NCBI GenBank assembly: GCA_905215595.1
Contig: CAJMQZ010000089.1
Coordinates: 1 to 8,261 of the forward strand
Length of the DNA: 8,261 nucleotides
Reading direction: 5' to 3'
From: an uncultured bacterium
Lineage (GTDB): Bacteria; Bacillota; Clostridia; Oscillospirales; Ruminococcaceae
In this document: piece after piece, positions 1 to 7,470 of the stretch
How positions within the stretch are numbered: position 1 is the stretch's first letter
Layout: the number at the start of each line of letters is the position of its first letter
Notes under the pieces: model-generated
The model's database searches: none
Seen by the model: only the letters and a program-made list of their open reading frames with translations
Told to the model about the DNA's origin: nothing
Position numbers and translations under genes: made by a program

Positions 1-182
1 TATCCGCTGAAAGTGGTGGTTATCACGGTGAGAACCACCACTTTTTCAGCAGGATCTGGAATAAAGGGTATCATGGAAGTGTAGGTGCGTCAAGATGGTT
101 TTGGGGAATTCATTGCGGTAAAGCGGTAGCAGTAAGACTTATGATGCCATGGAGAACCGATTGTCTGGTATTAACAATTGAA
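1..182. other. Non-coding, lower-GC left edge; possible mobile-element or foreign fragment
   Basis: No gene is supported here. By eye the base composition is clearly less GC-rich than the coding sequence to the right, and the drop continues into the last ~60 bases of the membrane-protein gene. One plus-strand frame is open from base 3 to a TAA at 204-206 and another from base 1 to a TAG at 82-84. Neither has a start codon in the window, and the longer one uses AGA arginine codons unlike the neighbouring genes, so I do not call them. The stretch holds a long imperfect inverted repeat (6-50). It could be the 3' region of a convergent gene lying to the left, or the edge of an insertion sequence; the sequence alone does not decide. 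Confidence 0.35.
6..50 (+). terminator. Imperfect hairpin with T5 run, possible bidirectional terminator
   Basis: The arm at 6-21 (GCTGAAAGTGGTGGTT) pairs with 33-50. GTGGTGGTT (13-21) matches AACCACCAC (33-41) perfectly. GCTG (6-9) matches CAGC (47-50), with AAA opposite five T (42-46), so two T bulge out. The loop is 11 nt (22-32). Read on the plus strand, the inner stem is followed by TTTTT, as in a Rho-independent terminator for a gene entering from the left. On the minus strand only three T follow, so it would be a poorer terminator for the five-gene operon ending at 183, although it is the only candidate I see for it. It could instead be a structured end of a mobile element. Confidence 0.4.
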
Positions 183-1580
183 TCAAGAGCTCAAAGAACG
201 CCATAAACGATCTTCCCTGTCAAAAATCGCAATTTTACAGCCAGCAAAACAGCTTTGTACAGCAATGCGCTGGCTACCATCGGTAGTGGTGTTATAACTT
301 CCAAGATCGAGAGCGGAAAGTACCGGCTGCTCGTCCCAGTCAATCAGCTGTCCGGCCCAGTCGGCACCCAGCTTTTCGCTCAGCGCCCCATAAGCCTGCT
401 CAAAGCCCTCTGGGTCTTCGAGAATCCAGATTGTACTTTCGTCGTTGGCAAGATCGGTGTTCAGTTGGGTGGCACCAGCCATCTGGCCGTTCATGTCGGT
501 CAGGGCGGCGTTGGCGCTCCATGTGTAGTTGTTCACCTGCACCACCACAGCCCCGTCGCCGTTGGCATCGTCCGCATAGCCCGCCAGCGCAGTCTGCAGA
601 CGCTGCACCGCATCGTCTGGCAGGGCTTCTGCCGTGACCACCGCCACGGTGTAATCGGGGTCTACGGCGGTCAGCAGGCCGTGTGCCACATACGCTGCAC
701 CTACAATGACCATAGCCGCCACAACTACGATGCCCCAGTTGTAGTACCACCAGTTGACGCGGGAACGCCTTTTTTGCTCCTGCGCGGTCAGGATCTTATC
801 GGGCGCTGCCGGGTGCGGAATGGTGCGCACCTGTACGCCGTATTCTTGCCGCAAAACGGGGAACAGGGTCTGCATGGCTGCAAGCCCGGGCAACCAGAAA
901 CCGAACAGCACCGCCCAGAATACGCTGACCGGGAACAGCAAAAGCATGCCGCCGATGCCTGCCAGCATCACGATACCTGCCGCCACGCAGCGGATCGGTG
1001 TGTTAAGCAGCAGTCTGCCCGCGCGGCGCAGCAGGCTGTCCGGGGCTTGCAGCGGCAGTACAGCGGCGCACAGGGTGCTGAAAACCGCCAGCACCAGGAA
1101 ATCCAGCGCCAGAAATACCAGCACGGCAAGGCCGGGGTAGTAGCCCTGCTGTGCGGCGGCCTCAAATACAAAGGCCGATACAAAGCACAGCAGCCCCAGC
1201 ACCAGTGTGCCAATGCAGCCAAAGCCGCAGGCAGATTTCCAGTGGGCGGTAAGGGTCTGTTTTGCCCGGGGCAGCCACTGGGAGGGGTCGTTCTGCAAGC
1301 TGCGCAGGGCGCAATCTGCCAGCAACAGCATGGCAGGGCCGACCAGCAGACCGGTGAGGAGACTGCACATCACCGTGACCGGCAGGGAAAACAGGGTCAC
1401 ACCCAGCGAGACCCCCAGCGCGGCGGGCAGACAAAGCACGCAGACGATCAGGTTTGTGCCTAGCAGCTGACCAAGGTCGCGGCCGACCATCTGGCAGAAG
1501 CGCGCAAAGCCCTTTTTCTCCGGCTCGTTGGGGCTGATGCCATGCCCTTCCCGCTCATAGAGAGAATTGTATAGGCTCAT
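183..1580 (-). CDS. YesL/DUF624-like membrane protein with added C-terminal extracytoplasmic domain
   Basis: 465 aa. Residues ~40-240 hold about six hydrophobic segments (roughly 41-61, 64-88, 118-140, 149-175, 197-216, 218-240) with a GPAMLLLADCALRSL stretch after the second. This resembles the DUF624/YesL membrane proteins often encoded beside YesM/YesN-type regulators. A basic stretch (KRRSR, 270-274) precedes a further membrane segment at ~283-304, which predicts that residues 305-465 lie outside the cell. That domain has alternating beta/helix character and a DANGDG run (338-343) resembling an EF-hand/dockerin-type calcium loop. Typical YesL proteins are only about 200-odd residues, so the tail is an extra module of unknown role. 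The start at 1580 is one base after the upstream stop, and the likely ribosome binding site GAGGTG lies in the last codons of the upstream gene. The final ~20 codons fall in lower-GC sequence, so the natural C-terminus may have been altered. The function of DUF624 proteins is not established; a role supporting sugar transport or sensing is inference. Confidence 0.8.
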   Translation of the reverse strand: MSLYNSLYEREGHGISPNEPEKKGFARFCQMVGRDLGQLLGTNLIVCVLCLPAALGVSLGVTLFSLPVTVMCSLLTGLLVGPAMLLLADCALRSLQNDPSQWLPRAKQTLTAHWKSACGFGCIGTLVLGLLCFVSAFVFEAAAQQGYYPGLAVLVFLALDFLVLAVFSTLCAAVLPLQAPDSLLRRAGRLLLNTPIRCVAAGIVMLAGIGGMLLLFPVSVFWAVLFGFWLPGLAAMQTLFPVLRQEYGVQVRTIPHPAAPDKILTAQEQKRRSRVNWWYYNWGIVVVAAMVIVGAAYVAHGLLTAVDPDYTVAVVTAEALPDDAVQRLQTALAGYADDANGDGAVVVQVNNYTWSANAALTDMNGQMAGATQLNTDLANDESTIWILEDPEGFEQAYGALSEKLGADWAGQLIDWDEQPVLSALDLGSYNTTTDGSQRIAVQSCFAGCKIAIFDREDRLWRSLSS

Positions 1581-1581
1581 T

Positions 1582-2376
1582 TTATTTCACCTCGGTGCCA
1601 AAGGCTTCGATTTGGGTCAGGGCAGGGAAGGGCGAGGTACCCTCGGCCTGAATGAGGTCTTTCAGCACAAGGCTGCGCACCCGCTTAGGCTCAAAGGTAA
1701 CGCTCTGGGGCTTGGCGCTTTTTACCAGCGGAATGTCCAGCTGACTGCCATCAGAAAATTCTACCGTAGCCTTTACCCAGTAGTTGTCGTGCGGAAAATC
1801 TGCCCGCTCGGTGATGCGCAGCTCCTCCAGTAATACCTCGCGGCCAAAATCCAGGGTCAGGGCGGCGTTGGGGTCCCGGTTGATGCCCCAGCTCTGGTAG
1901 GGGTATTCCCCATGGGCGCTGTTTTCAAAGATGCCGTCGATGGCGTTGCGGGCGGCAAACACCGCCTCACCGCGCGTTTCCACGTTGGCACTGGCGTGGG
2001 GATAAAAGCCGGTGTCGCCGTGCTCATCGTAGCAGTTGAAGGCTAAGTTCCGCCGTGCAGCAATTTCTTCCGGCAGCGCAAGGCGCGCGCGGACGACATG
2101 ACGGCTGCCCACAAAGCTTTTGGGCGAGTAGGTGATGGCCTGCTCCCCGAAGGGAATATGGAAATTGATCTCCCGTTTTACCACATACACAAGGGCTTCG
2201 GGCATGGTGTCCTCAAACTGAATGACGCAGTATTGCCCGGGATGGTCGATTTCCAGCGCCACCCGGTCACCGGGCTTGTAGGAGTTGGTGTAAACAAGGG
2301 ATACGTTGGTGTCGGCATCGCAGGTCATCAGGGTGTGACCCACTTCGTCCAGAATTTTCAGCTTGATGGTCTCCAT
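1582..2376 (-). CDS. Cytosolic protein with C-terminal F5/8 type C (discoidin)-like domain
   Basis: 264 aa, no signal peptide or membrane segment. Residues 1-110 form a beta-strand-rich N-terminal domain I cannot name. Residues ~125-262 look like an F5/8 type C/discoidin galactose-binding-like fold: NVETRGEAVFAARNAIDG (131-148), the tryptophan region YPYQSWGINRDPNAALTLDFG (158-178), then ITERADFPHDNYW (188-200), EFSDGS (206-211), and a closing strand near IEAFG (256-260). Such domains usually bind glycans or other ligands on secreted proteins; a free-standing cytosolic one is less common. It lies between the heparinase-like and YesL-like genes, 11 nt after the former, and its ribosome binding site AAGGAG overlaps the upstream TAA stop. 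That suggests translational coupling. A role in binding or processing the same imported saccharide is inference; a catalytic role cannot be excluded. Confidence 0.75.
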   Translation of the reverse strand: METIKLKILDEVGHTLMTCDADTNVSLVYTNSYKPGDRVALEIDHPGQYCVIQFEDTMPEALVYVVKREINFHIPFGEQAITYSPKSFVGSRHVVRARLALPEEIAARRNLAFNCYDEHGDTGFYPHASANVETRGEAVFAARNAIDGIFENSAHGEYPYQSWGINRDPNAALTLDFGREVLLEELRITERADFPHDNYWVKATVEFSDGSQLDIPLVKSAKPQSVTFEPKRVRSLVLKDLIQAEGTSPFPALTQIEAFGTEVK

Positions 2377-2387
2377 GGCGGTTCTCC

Positions 2388-4184
2388 TTAATATAGCACG
2401 ACATTCAGTGATTTTTTGAAATGCAGGGTGATCCTATAGATCGTTTCCGGCCATGCGGTGCGCAGGCGCGGGTCGGTGATGGGTACCGGTGTGACCTTGG
2501 CAGCGACCTTTTTCGGGTCAAACCGGATACCGCCCAGCGTGCCCACCGCAAAGCCATCTGTGGTGGCGGCAGGCTGCTGCTCGGTGAGCAGGGTCAGATC
2601 CACCGTGCCGGGATAGTCTGTTTCGTCCCGCAGGGTGATGCCCTGTTCACTGGCCGATACACAGCGGCGGTAGGTGGTAAGCCCTGGGATAGGCGGGTAC
2701 GCGCCTGCCAGCTCGGCGGTGATGCTGTTTTCCGTGGTGTGCACCTCCCGGGCGGCGTATTCTGCGCCGGGCAGCTGCTGGATGCCGTCAAAGGTTGGCA
2801 GGTTGTGCCATGCGCTCTGCATCGTCCAAATTTCGTATCGCTGAGGGCTGAAGGTCTTTTTGGTGTAGCTCTCCACCCCGATATCAATGAGGAACGGTCT
2901 GCCGTCTTTGTATACAGTAATGCTGCCGGTATCGTTGTGGTTGTGGCTGTCGCCGTTGGAGCCAAACTTTGCACCCAGCACCCAGCTGCCCTGCCGTGCG
3001 GCATAAATGCCTACACTGGGGTACCATACTGCAGAACGATGCTGGGGAACTGCGGCGTATTCCATCAGTTCCTGCTCGGCAAAGGCGGTGGTCAGCCGGT
3101 ACCACAGGTTGATGTGGGTGCTGCCGTCCGGGTTCTGCAAATGGTCGGGGTCGGCATCGGCGCGGAAATCTGCCGCCGCAAGGGCCTGCAAAGCATCGCT
3201 GCCTACGGCCTGTCCAAAGCGGTATTCCCGTGCACCGCAGCGCCCGGCCAGGGGGCTGCAATCGCCAAAGTTCAGATAGTAAGGTCCTTCCACATGGACA
3301 TTGCAGATGTACTCCGCGATATTTTTGATCTTTGTTTCTCTGAATAGCGGGCGGAAGGCCTCCGGCGCAACGTTGGATAAAATTTCAAGACAGCCCCACA
3401 GGGTCAGTCCGGCGTGGCGATAATACTGCGCACCCTCGTTGCAGCAGCCGTCCGCGCCGTAGTCCTTCAAAAAGCAGTCGAGGCTGTAGGCTGCCTGCTT
3501 GACGGCAGCTTTTCGCTGCTGCTGGGTGGTGGGCAGCAGAAAAACGGTGAGCAGCACATTCTGAGTGCACCAGCTCGTCCAGTTACACATAGGCTCTTCG
3601 CCGTTGCCCATCCACCAGAAGTGGCTTGTAAAATAAGGCGTCAGGATGCGGGCGTCCAGCTCCCGCTCCATCCGCGCCGTGATGCCCGGCGCGGCAGTAT
3701 CCAGCTCATCGGGCAGTAAGTACCGGGTCAGCGCCAGAAGCGCGCCGGTCTCGGCGGCAAATAAATCCACGATGGGGCGGGTGGTGTCCGGCAGGGGCAG
3801 CTGCGGGGTGTCCCGCACATAACTGTTGTGGGCGGGCAGCTGCCATGCACTTTCCTCGCAGATCGCCCATACGGTATCGGCAATTTCATCCAGAAAGCGC
3901 CCTTTGTGCTCCACACACTCGGCACTTACCAGCGCGCACAGCCGCGCCCGGCGGGAAAAGTAAGCCGTCTCCCATGGGGTGCGCCGCCCAGTGTGGGTGA
4001 AATCCAGCCAGAGCGAGAGCGGCAGGGGCGCAATGGGCGTTTGCAGCGCGGCTTCCCCCGCCTGCAAAAAGCGCTGCTTTGCCCGCAGGGGCAGCCCCTG
4101 CCATGCGGTGCGTTCCTTGGCAGGGGGGAAGGGCCGGTAATCGGGAAGAAATTCCGGCAGAAAAGCAAGTTGTTCCTGTATCAT
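2388..4184 (-). CDS. Heparinase II/III-like family protein (putative polysaccharide/oligosaccharide lyase)
   Basis: 598 aa, no signal peptide, so probably cytoplasmic. The plan fits heparinase II/III-type lyases: an alpha-helical N-terminal (alpha/alpha) toroid to ~residue 370 followed by a beta-sandwich domain (~385-595). Recognisable elements are MCNWTSWCTQNV (199-210), NEGAQYYRHAGLTLW (249-263) with Tyr254/Tyr255 and His257, and GSNGDSHNHNDTGSITVYKDG (408-428) with His414 and His416, which opens the beta domain; the DSHNHNDTGSI signature is the clearest family mark. Characterised relatives use Asn/His, Tyr and His residues at such sites for beta-elimination of uronic-acid polymers. Here a Trp follows Asn201, where some lyases have His. 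The SD GGAGG lies 7 nt before the ATG at 4184, and the gene follows the response regulator by 14 nt. The substrate is unknown; glycosaminoglycan, alginate-like or other uronate oligosaccharides are possible. Confidence 0.85.
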   Translation of the reverse strand: MIQEQLAFLPEFLPDYRPFPPAKERTAWQGLPLRAKQRFLQAGEAALQTPIAPLPLSLWLDFTHTGRRTPWETAYFSRRARLCALVSAECVEHKGRFLDEIADTVWAICEESAWQLPAHNSYVRDTPQLPLPDTTRPIVDLFAAETGALLALTRYLLPDELDTAAPGITARMERELDARILTPYFTSHFWWMGNGEEPMCNWTSWCTQNVLLTVFLLPTTQQQRKAAVKQAAYSLDCFLKDYGADGCCNEGAQYYRHAGLTLWGCLEILSNVAPEAFRPLFRETKIKNIAEYICNVHVEGPYYLNFGDCSPLAGRCGAREYRFGQAVGSDALQALAAADFRADADPDHLQNPDGSTHINLWYRLTTAFAEQELMEYAAVPQHRSAVWYPSVGIYAARQGSWVLGAKFGSNGDSHNHNDTGSITVYKDGRPFLIDIGVESYTKKTFSPQRYEIWTMQSAWHNLPTFDGIQQLPGAEYAAREVHTTENSITAELAGAYPPIPGLTTYRRCVSASEQGITLRDETDYPGTVDLTLLTEQQPAATTDGFAVGTLGGIRFDPKKVAAKVTPVPITDPRLRTAWPETIYRITLHFKKSLNVVLY

Positions 4185-4198
4185 AAAAGCCTCCGATT

Positions 4199-5461
4199 TT
4201 AAATACTTTGCTGGTATTCCCGCGGGCTGAGCCCCGTGACCTTTTTGAATACCTTGGAAAAATAGAAAGCGCTCTCGTACCCCAGTTTCTCAGCGATCTC
4301 GTATACTTTCAAATCGCCCTGTTCCAGCATCTCTTTTGCCGCAGCGATGCGGGTCTCGGTGATGTACTCCACAAAGCCGCTGTCGCCGTATTTGCCAAAC
4401 AGCTGGCTGAGGTAGTTGGGCGAAAAATTGAACACCGCCGCCACATCGGCCAGCGTCAGTTTTTCCGAAAGGTGATTCTTAATATACTCCTGCACCTGTG
4501 CCACCACCTGCATCTTCCCGGCGGTGGCGTCGCCCTCGTTGACCTCCACGAACTGGATGGGCTGCTCCACCGTGAGCAGGGGCTGCAGGTGGGCGTTTTC
4601 CCGGCAGCGGCGCGCCAGCCCCAGCAGGGAGCCGGTGGGGCGTCCTACCGCCCAGAGCAGCCGTACCGTGAAATAGTTGTATAGAATTTGGCTGGCGCGT
4701 TCCAGCAGCGGGCGCAGTACCGTCCGGTATTTTTGGCACTGGGCATCGGTCAGGCAGAAAAGCACATTGCAGCGCATGGCATCCGCCCCGGTCACATAGC
4801 AGGGCAGGTAGTTTTGCAGGGTGGTCTCCAGCATCCGCCCGCAGGAAAAACTCAGCTTCAGCTGCTGGGCGGGGGTAAGGGCGGTGTTGGCGATGATCTC
4901 GCAGCTGGCTACAAGGTAGGCGTCGCTTGCAAGGTTCAGCTCCATGTGCTGCAAAGGCTGCTCCAATGCGGCTTCGTCCGGGAACAGCCCGGCGTACAAC
5001 CGCACGAAAAAACGCTCCTGATAGCTGCGCACACTCTCGGCAAGATTTTCCTGTGCTGACAATTCGCCCAGCAAAGCACGCTCCTTTTTTACCTTTTCGG
5101 CGGCCTTGGCAAGGGCGGTTTGCAGGTTTTCGGGGGTCAGGTCCAGCTTGACCAGATAATCCACCACTCCGGCACCCATGGCCTGCTTGATGTAATCAAA
5201 TTCTTCAAAGCTGGTCAGCATGATAAAGGCGGGCAGGGCGTTGCGCTCCCGGCAGGTGCGGGCAAGGGTAAGCCCGTCCATCACCGGCATTTTTACGTCG
5301 GCAATGACGATATCCGGCTTCTCCCGCTCAATGAGTTCCAGCGCCAGCTTTCCGTTGCGGGCGGTGCCGCAGACGGTATAGCCCAGCTTTTCCCATTCCA
5401 GCATCCCCTGCAGGCCGATGAGCACCAGCGGCTCATCATCCACCAGTAATATCCGCAGCAT
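4199..5461 (-). CDS. YesN-type response regulator, REC domain plus AraC-type DNA-binding domain
   Basis: 420 aa. The receiver domain (~1-120) shows the acidic pair Asp8/Asp9, phospho-acceptor Asp55 in IVIADVKMP (51-59), Thr83 in MLTSFEEFDY, and Lys105 in DYLVK (101-105). A ~200-residue middle region follows. The C-terminus (~320-420) is a double helix-turn-helix AraC/XylS domain, with LTLADVAAVFNFSPNYLSQL (336-355) and the second HTH ending in the signature GYESAFYFSKVFKKVTGLSP (394-413). It should be phosphorylated by the kinase encoded just upstream and bind DNA at operon promoters. I place the start at 5461: AAAGGAG lies 5-6 nt upstream and the protein then begins MLRILLVDDEP, as receivers do; an in-frame ATG at 5530 would add 23 residues of no receiver character. 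It overlaps the kinase gene by 26 bp, a sign of translational coupling. Confidence 0.93.
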   Translation of the reverse strand: MLRILLVDDEPLVLIGLQGMLEWEKLGYTVCGTARNGKLALELIEREKPDIVIADVKMPVMDGLTLARTCRERNALPAFIMLTSFEEFDYIKQAMGAGVVDYLVKLDLTPENLQTALAKAAEKVKKERALLGELSAQENLAESVRSYQERFFVRLYAGLFPDEAALEQPLQHMELNLASDAYLVASCEIIANTALTPAQQLKLSFSCGRMLETTLQNYLPCYVTGADAMRCNVLFCLTDAQCQKYRTVLRPLLERASQILYNYFTVRLLWAVGRPTGSLLGLARRCRENAHLQPLLTVEQPIQFVEVNEGDATAGKMQVVAQVQEYIKNHLSEKLTLADVAAVFNFSPNYLSQLFGKYGDSGFVEYITETRIAAAKEMLEQGDLKVYEIAEKLGYESAFYFSKVFKKVTGLSPREYQQSI

Positions 5462-7253
5462 GGGTGTCTCCTTTCTGTTGATAGGGCAGCCGGATGGTGA
5501 CCTCGGTGCCCACGTCCTCTTCACTTTCAATGGTCAGGCCGTAACCCTCGCCAAAGGAATACCGGATGCGGCGGTTCACGTTCCACAGGCCGACATGACG
5601 GAACTTTTCAGCCTTTTCGGCACCCTCGGCGGGCTCGTCCAGAAGGTGAGCTACCTGCTCCGGCGGCATGCCCACGCCGTCATCGGTAATGCGCAGCAAT
5701 ACGTCCCCGGTATCCGGGTCGGTGGAGATATCCAGCAGCACGCTGCCGTGGCCGCCCTTGGGTTCCAGCCCGTGGAAGATGGCGTTTTCCACCAGCGGCT
5801 GCAAGGTGAACCGGGGAATCATGCAGTCCCGGCAAAGGGTCTCGCTTTCAATGCGGGAGACCTCAATCTCCAGGTCGCCGCCGTAGCGGTACTGCTGGAT
5901 GGTAAAGTAATCGTTGAGCAATGCCAGCTCCTCCTGCAAAGGCACCAGCTTCTGGGTGCCTTTGGAGATGCTTTTGGTCAGCCGTGCAAAGGCGGTGACC
6001 ATCTCGGCAATGCCGGGCGCGTGCTGGATGGTAGCCATCCAGCGGATGCTGTTGAGGGTGTTGTAGATAAAGTGCGGGTTCACCTCGTTTTGCAGCATCC
6101 GGTATTCCAGCTCCTGCTTGCGACGTTCGTCCTCCACCCGGCGGGTCATCAGGCTGTCCACGTTTTCAGCCAGCTGGTTGATGCCCCGGCCGATGTCGCC
6201 CAGCTCGTTGTTCCACTCCACCGTGCGGTCCGGGGCAAAGTTGCCGCTGCCCACGGTCTCGATGCGCTTTTGCAGCGCCTCCACCGGGCGGGTGATGACC
6301 CGCTCCAGCCAGTGCTGCATCAAAAAGCTCAGTCCCCAGATGATGGCAGTGCCAAGGGCGACCAGCCACAGGTACACGCCGTAGTGCAGCAAAAAGGTAT
6401 TTGCGGGCAAAAGCTGTACCAGTGCCGCGCTGCGGCCGTTCAGTGTTACCTTGACTACATAATACTTCTGGCCGTCCAGCTGCACCTTGCCCTGCCATGC
6501 GGTCTGCTCTGTCACGCCGTTATTGCTGCCGGTGCGCAGGGTGTAGTCCACCTCCCGCAGCGGATTTTCAATCTCGGTCAGGCTGCCGTTTTCGATCTGC
6601 CACAGGCGGCTGCCCATCTCCCAGTACAACGCGCTGCCGTCGGTCAGGCTGTAACCTGCTGCCGGGTCGGTGATAATGGCGGTATCCAGCGCAAGGTAGG
6701 TGCTGCCCCGGTGCAAGGTGCCCTTGCCGCAGCGGACAGGCTGGCTGATGGCGATGCAGCTCGGACTGCCGGGCAGCAGCGGGTCGGTGGCGAACTGCAT
6801 CCCGTACCCCTTGGTGAGAAACTGCTTTACGCTGGTGCGGTTGAGCGCCGCCGAGGAGTTCAGCGGGCCGAACTGCAAATGCCGGTCGTTCTCATTGGTA
6901 ACAAAAAAGCGGAGGATATGGCTGTACAGGGTGCTGGAATAGTATTTTTCCTGCATGGCTTCGTAGGCGGCAATGGTCTGGGTGCCGTTGATATTTTCCT
7001 GCGAGATGTACCGCCGCACGGTGCTGTCGATGGAAGCCCAGTTCAAAAGAGCATCGGCGCTGTCCAGACTGGTCTCGATGGAGGTAGCCACCAGCCGCAG
7101 GTTGAACTCTGCCGCCTGCAGGGAGTTGGCACGCACATATTGGTTGGAGAGAATGAACAGCGCCGCGCCCACGGCCAGAGAGGTAAGAAAGGTAAAAAAG
7201 CGCATTCCCCACACGATCTGCCGCCGCAGCGGGAAACGGTGGCTGCTCTTCAT
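5436..7253 (-). CDS. YesM-type sensor histidine kinase
   Basis: 605 aa membrane kinase of the HisKA_7TM-free, LytS/YesM-like class. Membrane helices lie at ~15-36 and ~288-312, enclosing a ~250-residue extracellular sensor region. A HAMP linker follows (~313-370, with VITRPVEALQKRIETVGSGNF) and then a short coiled stretch. The His_kinase motif NPHFIYNTLNSIRWM (392-406) places the phospho-histidine at His394. The ATPase region (~470-590) has the N box LQPLVENAIFHG (484-495), the G1 box DDGVGM (524-529) and GLWNVNRRI (555-563). The SD AAGGAGG (7261-7267) is 7 nt before the ATG. It is the first gene of the minus-strand operon and partners the downstream AraC-type regulator. Kinases of this class often respond to extracellular sugars or sugar-loaded binding proteins; the ligand here is unknown. 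Confidence 0.94.
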   Translation of the reverse strand: MKSSHRFPLRRQIVWGMRFFTFLTSLAVGAALFILSNQYVRANSLQAAEFNLRLVATSIETSLDSADALLNWASIDSTVRRYISQENINGTQTIAAYEAMQEKYYSSTLYSHILRFFVTNENDRHLQFGPLNSSAALNRTSVKQFLTKGYGMQFATDPLLPGSPSCIAISQPVRCGKGTLHRGSTYLALDTAIITDPAAGYSLTDGSALYWEMGSRLWQIENGSLTEIENPLREVDYTLRTGSNNGVTEQTAWQGKVQLDGQKYYVVKVTLNGRSAALVQLLPANTFLLHYGVYLWLVALGTAIIWGLSFLMQHWLERVITRPVEALQKRIETVGSGNFAPDRTVEWNNELGDIGRGINQLAENVDSLMTRRVEDERRKQELEYRMLQNEVNPHFIYNTLNSIRWMATIQHAPGIAEMVTAFARLTKSISKGTQKLVPLQEELALLNDYFTIQQYRYGGDLEIEVSRIESETLCRDCMIPRFTLQPLVENAIFHGLEPKGGHGSVLLDISTDPDTGDVLLRITDDGVGMPPEQVAHLLDEPAEGAEKAEKFRHVGLWNVNRRIRYSFGEGYGLTIESEEDVGTEVTIRLPYQQKGDTHAADITGG

Positions 7254-7274
7254 AACGGTGCCTCCTTTCTGGTG

Positions 7275-7390
7275 ACAGTTTGCATTCTTTCCTTTATACA
7301 GTACTGATTCCGGCGCGGTTTGTCAACGGCTTTTTTCATGAGAATTGTGTACTTTATATGCTTTTTTCTCTCGTCACGGATGCAAACTGT
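7275..7390. repeat. Separated 11-bp perfect inverted repeat (ACAGTTTGCAT / ATGCAAACTGT)
   Basis: The arm at 7275-7285 is the exact reverse complement of the arm at 7380-7390; one more C also matches after a single mismatch. The arms flank the kinase promoter, one just downstream of its predicted start point and one ~55 bp upstream of its -35 box. They could be two operator copies for a regulator acting by looping or autoregulation. Chance occurrence in a region this size is possible but unlikely. Confidence 0.45.
7298..7326 (-). promoter_or_regulatory. Sigma-A-type promoter of the kinase operon
   Basis: On the minus strand a perfect TTGACA -35 box (7326-7321) is followed after 17 nt by TACTGT (7303-7298), a moderate -10 box matching TAnnnT. 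Transcription would begin near 7291, giving a leader of about 37 nt to the kinase ATG at 7253. No other comparably good promoter is seen for the five-gene operon. Confidence 0.55.
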
Positions 7391-7400
7391 GCAAGAGAAC

Positions 7401-7430
7401 AAGAAAGTGCAGACTCCAGTGTAAGAAAGT
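7401..7430 (+). promoter_or_regulatory. AAGAAAGT direct repeats, 22-bp period: candidate response-regulator site
   Basis: AAGAAAGTGCA starts at 7401 and AAGAAAGTACA at 7423, so 10 of 11 bases match. The 22-bp spacing is about two helical turns, the geometry expected for a dimer of AraC-family DNA-binding domains bound on one face of the helix. The site lies upstream of the solute-binding protein gene and close to the adjacent AraC-type regulator's own operon. Binding is inferred. Confidence 0.4.
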
Positions 7431-7470
7431 ACATCTTTTTTTAAAAGATACAGAAAAACTGCAACTCTTC

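Noticed and set aside
3..206. Plus-strand frame open from the left edge to a TAA at 204-206
   Set aside because: No start in the window, AGA-rich codon use unlike the neighbours, no recognisable motif, contains the hairpin and overlaps the membrane-protein gene end. Chance openness over 67 codons is plausible.
255..1463. Plus-strand open frame of 402 codons opposite the membrane protein
   Set aside because: Gln/His/Gly-rich composition with no domain, no SD, and fully overlaps a gene with clear membrane segments and operon context.
5462..5530. Upstream in-frame ATG for the response regulator, giving 23 extra residues
   Set aside because: The ATG at 5461 has a strong SD and begins directly with a canonical receiver sequence; the extension lies inside the kinase gene and has no family character.
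5418..7307. Long plus-strand open frame (629 codons) opposite the kinase
   Set aside because: It is an antisense shadow of a GC-rich gene: the minus strand encodes an unmistakable histidine kinase, while the plus-strand product has no domain, is rich in His/Gln/Val repeats typical of antisense frames, and has no SD.
7319..7335. Possible catabolite response element (TTGTCAACGG...) over the kinase -35 box
   Set aside because: Only the left half fits the cre consensus; the right half lacks the CA at the required spacing.
7421..7446. TGTA-N6-TACA followed by T7 as a terminator
   Set aside because: A 4-bp stem is too short to act as an intrinsic terminator; the bases are better explained by the direct repeat and an AT-rich promoter region.
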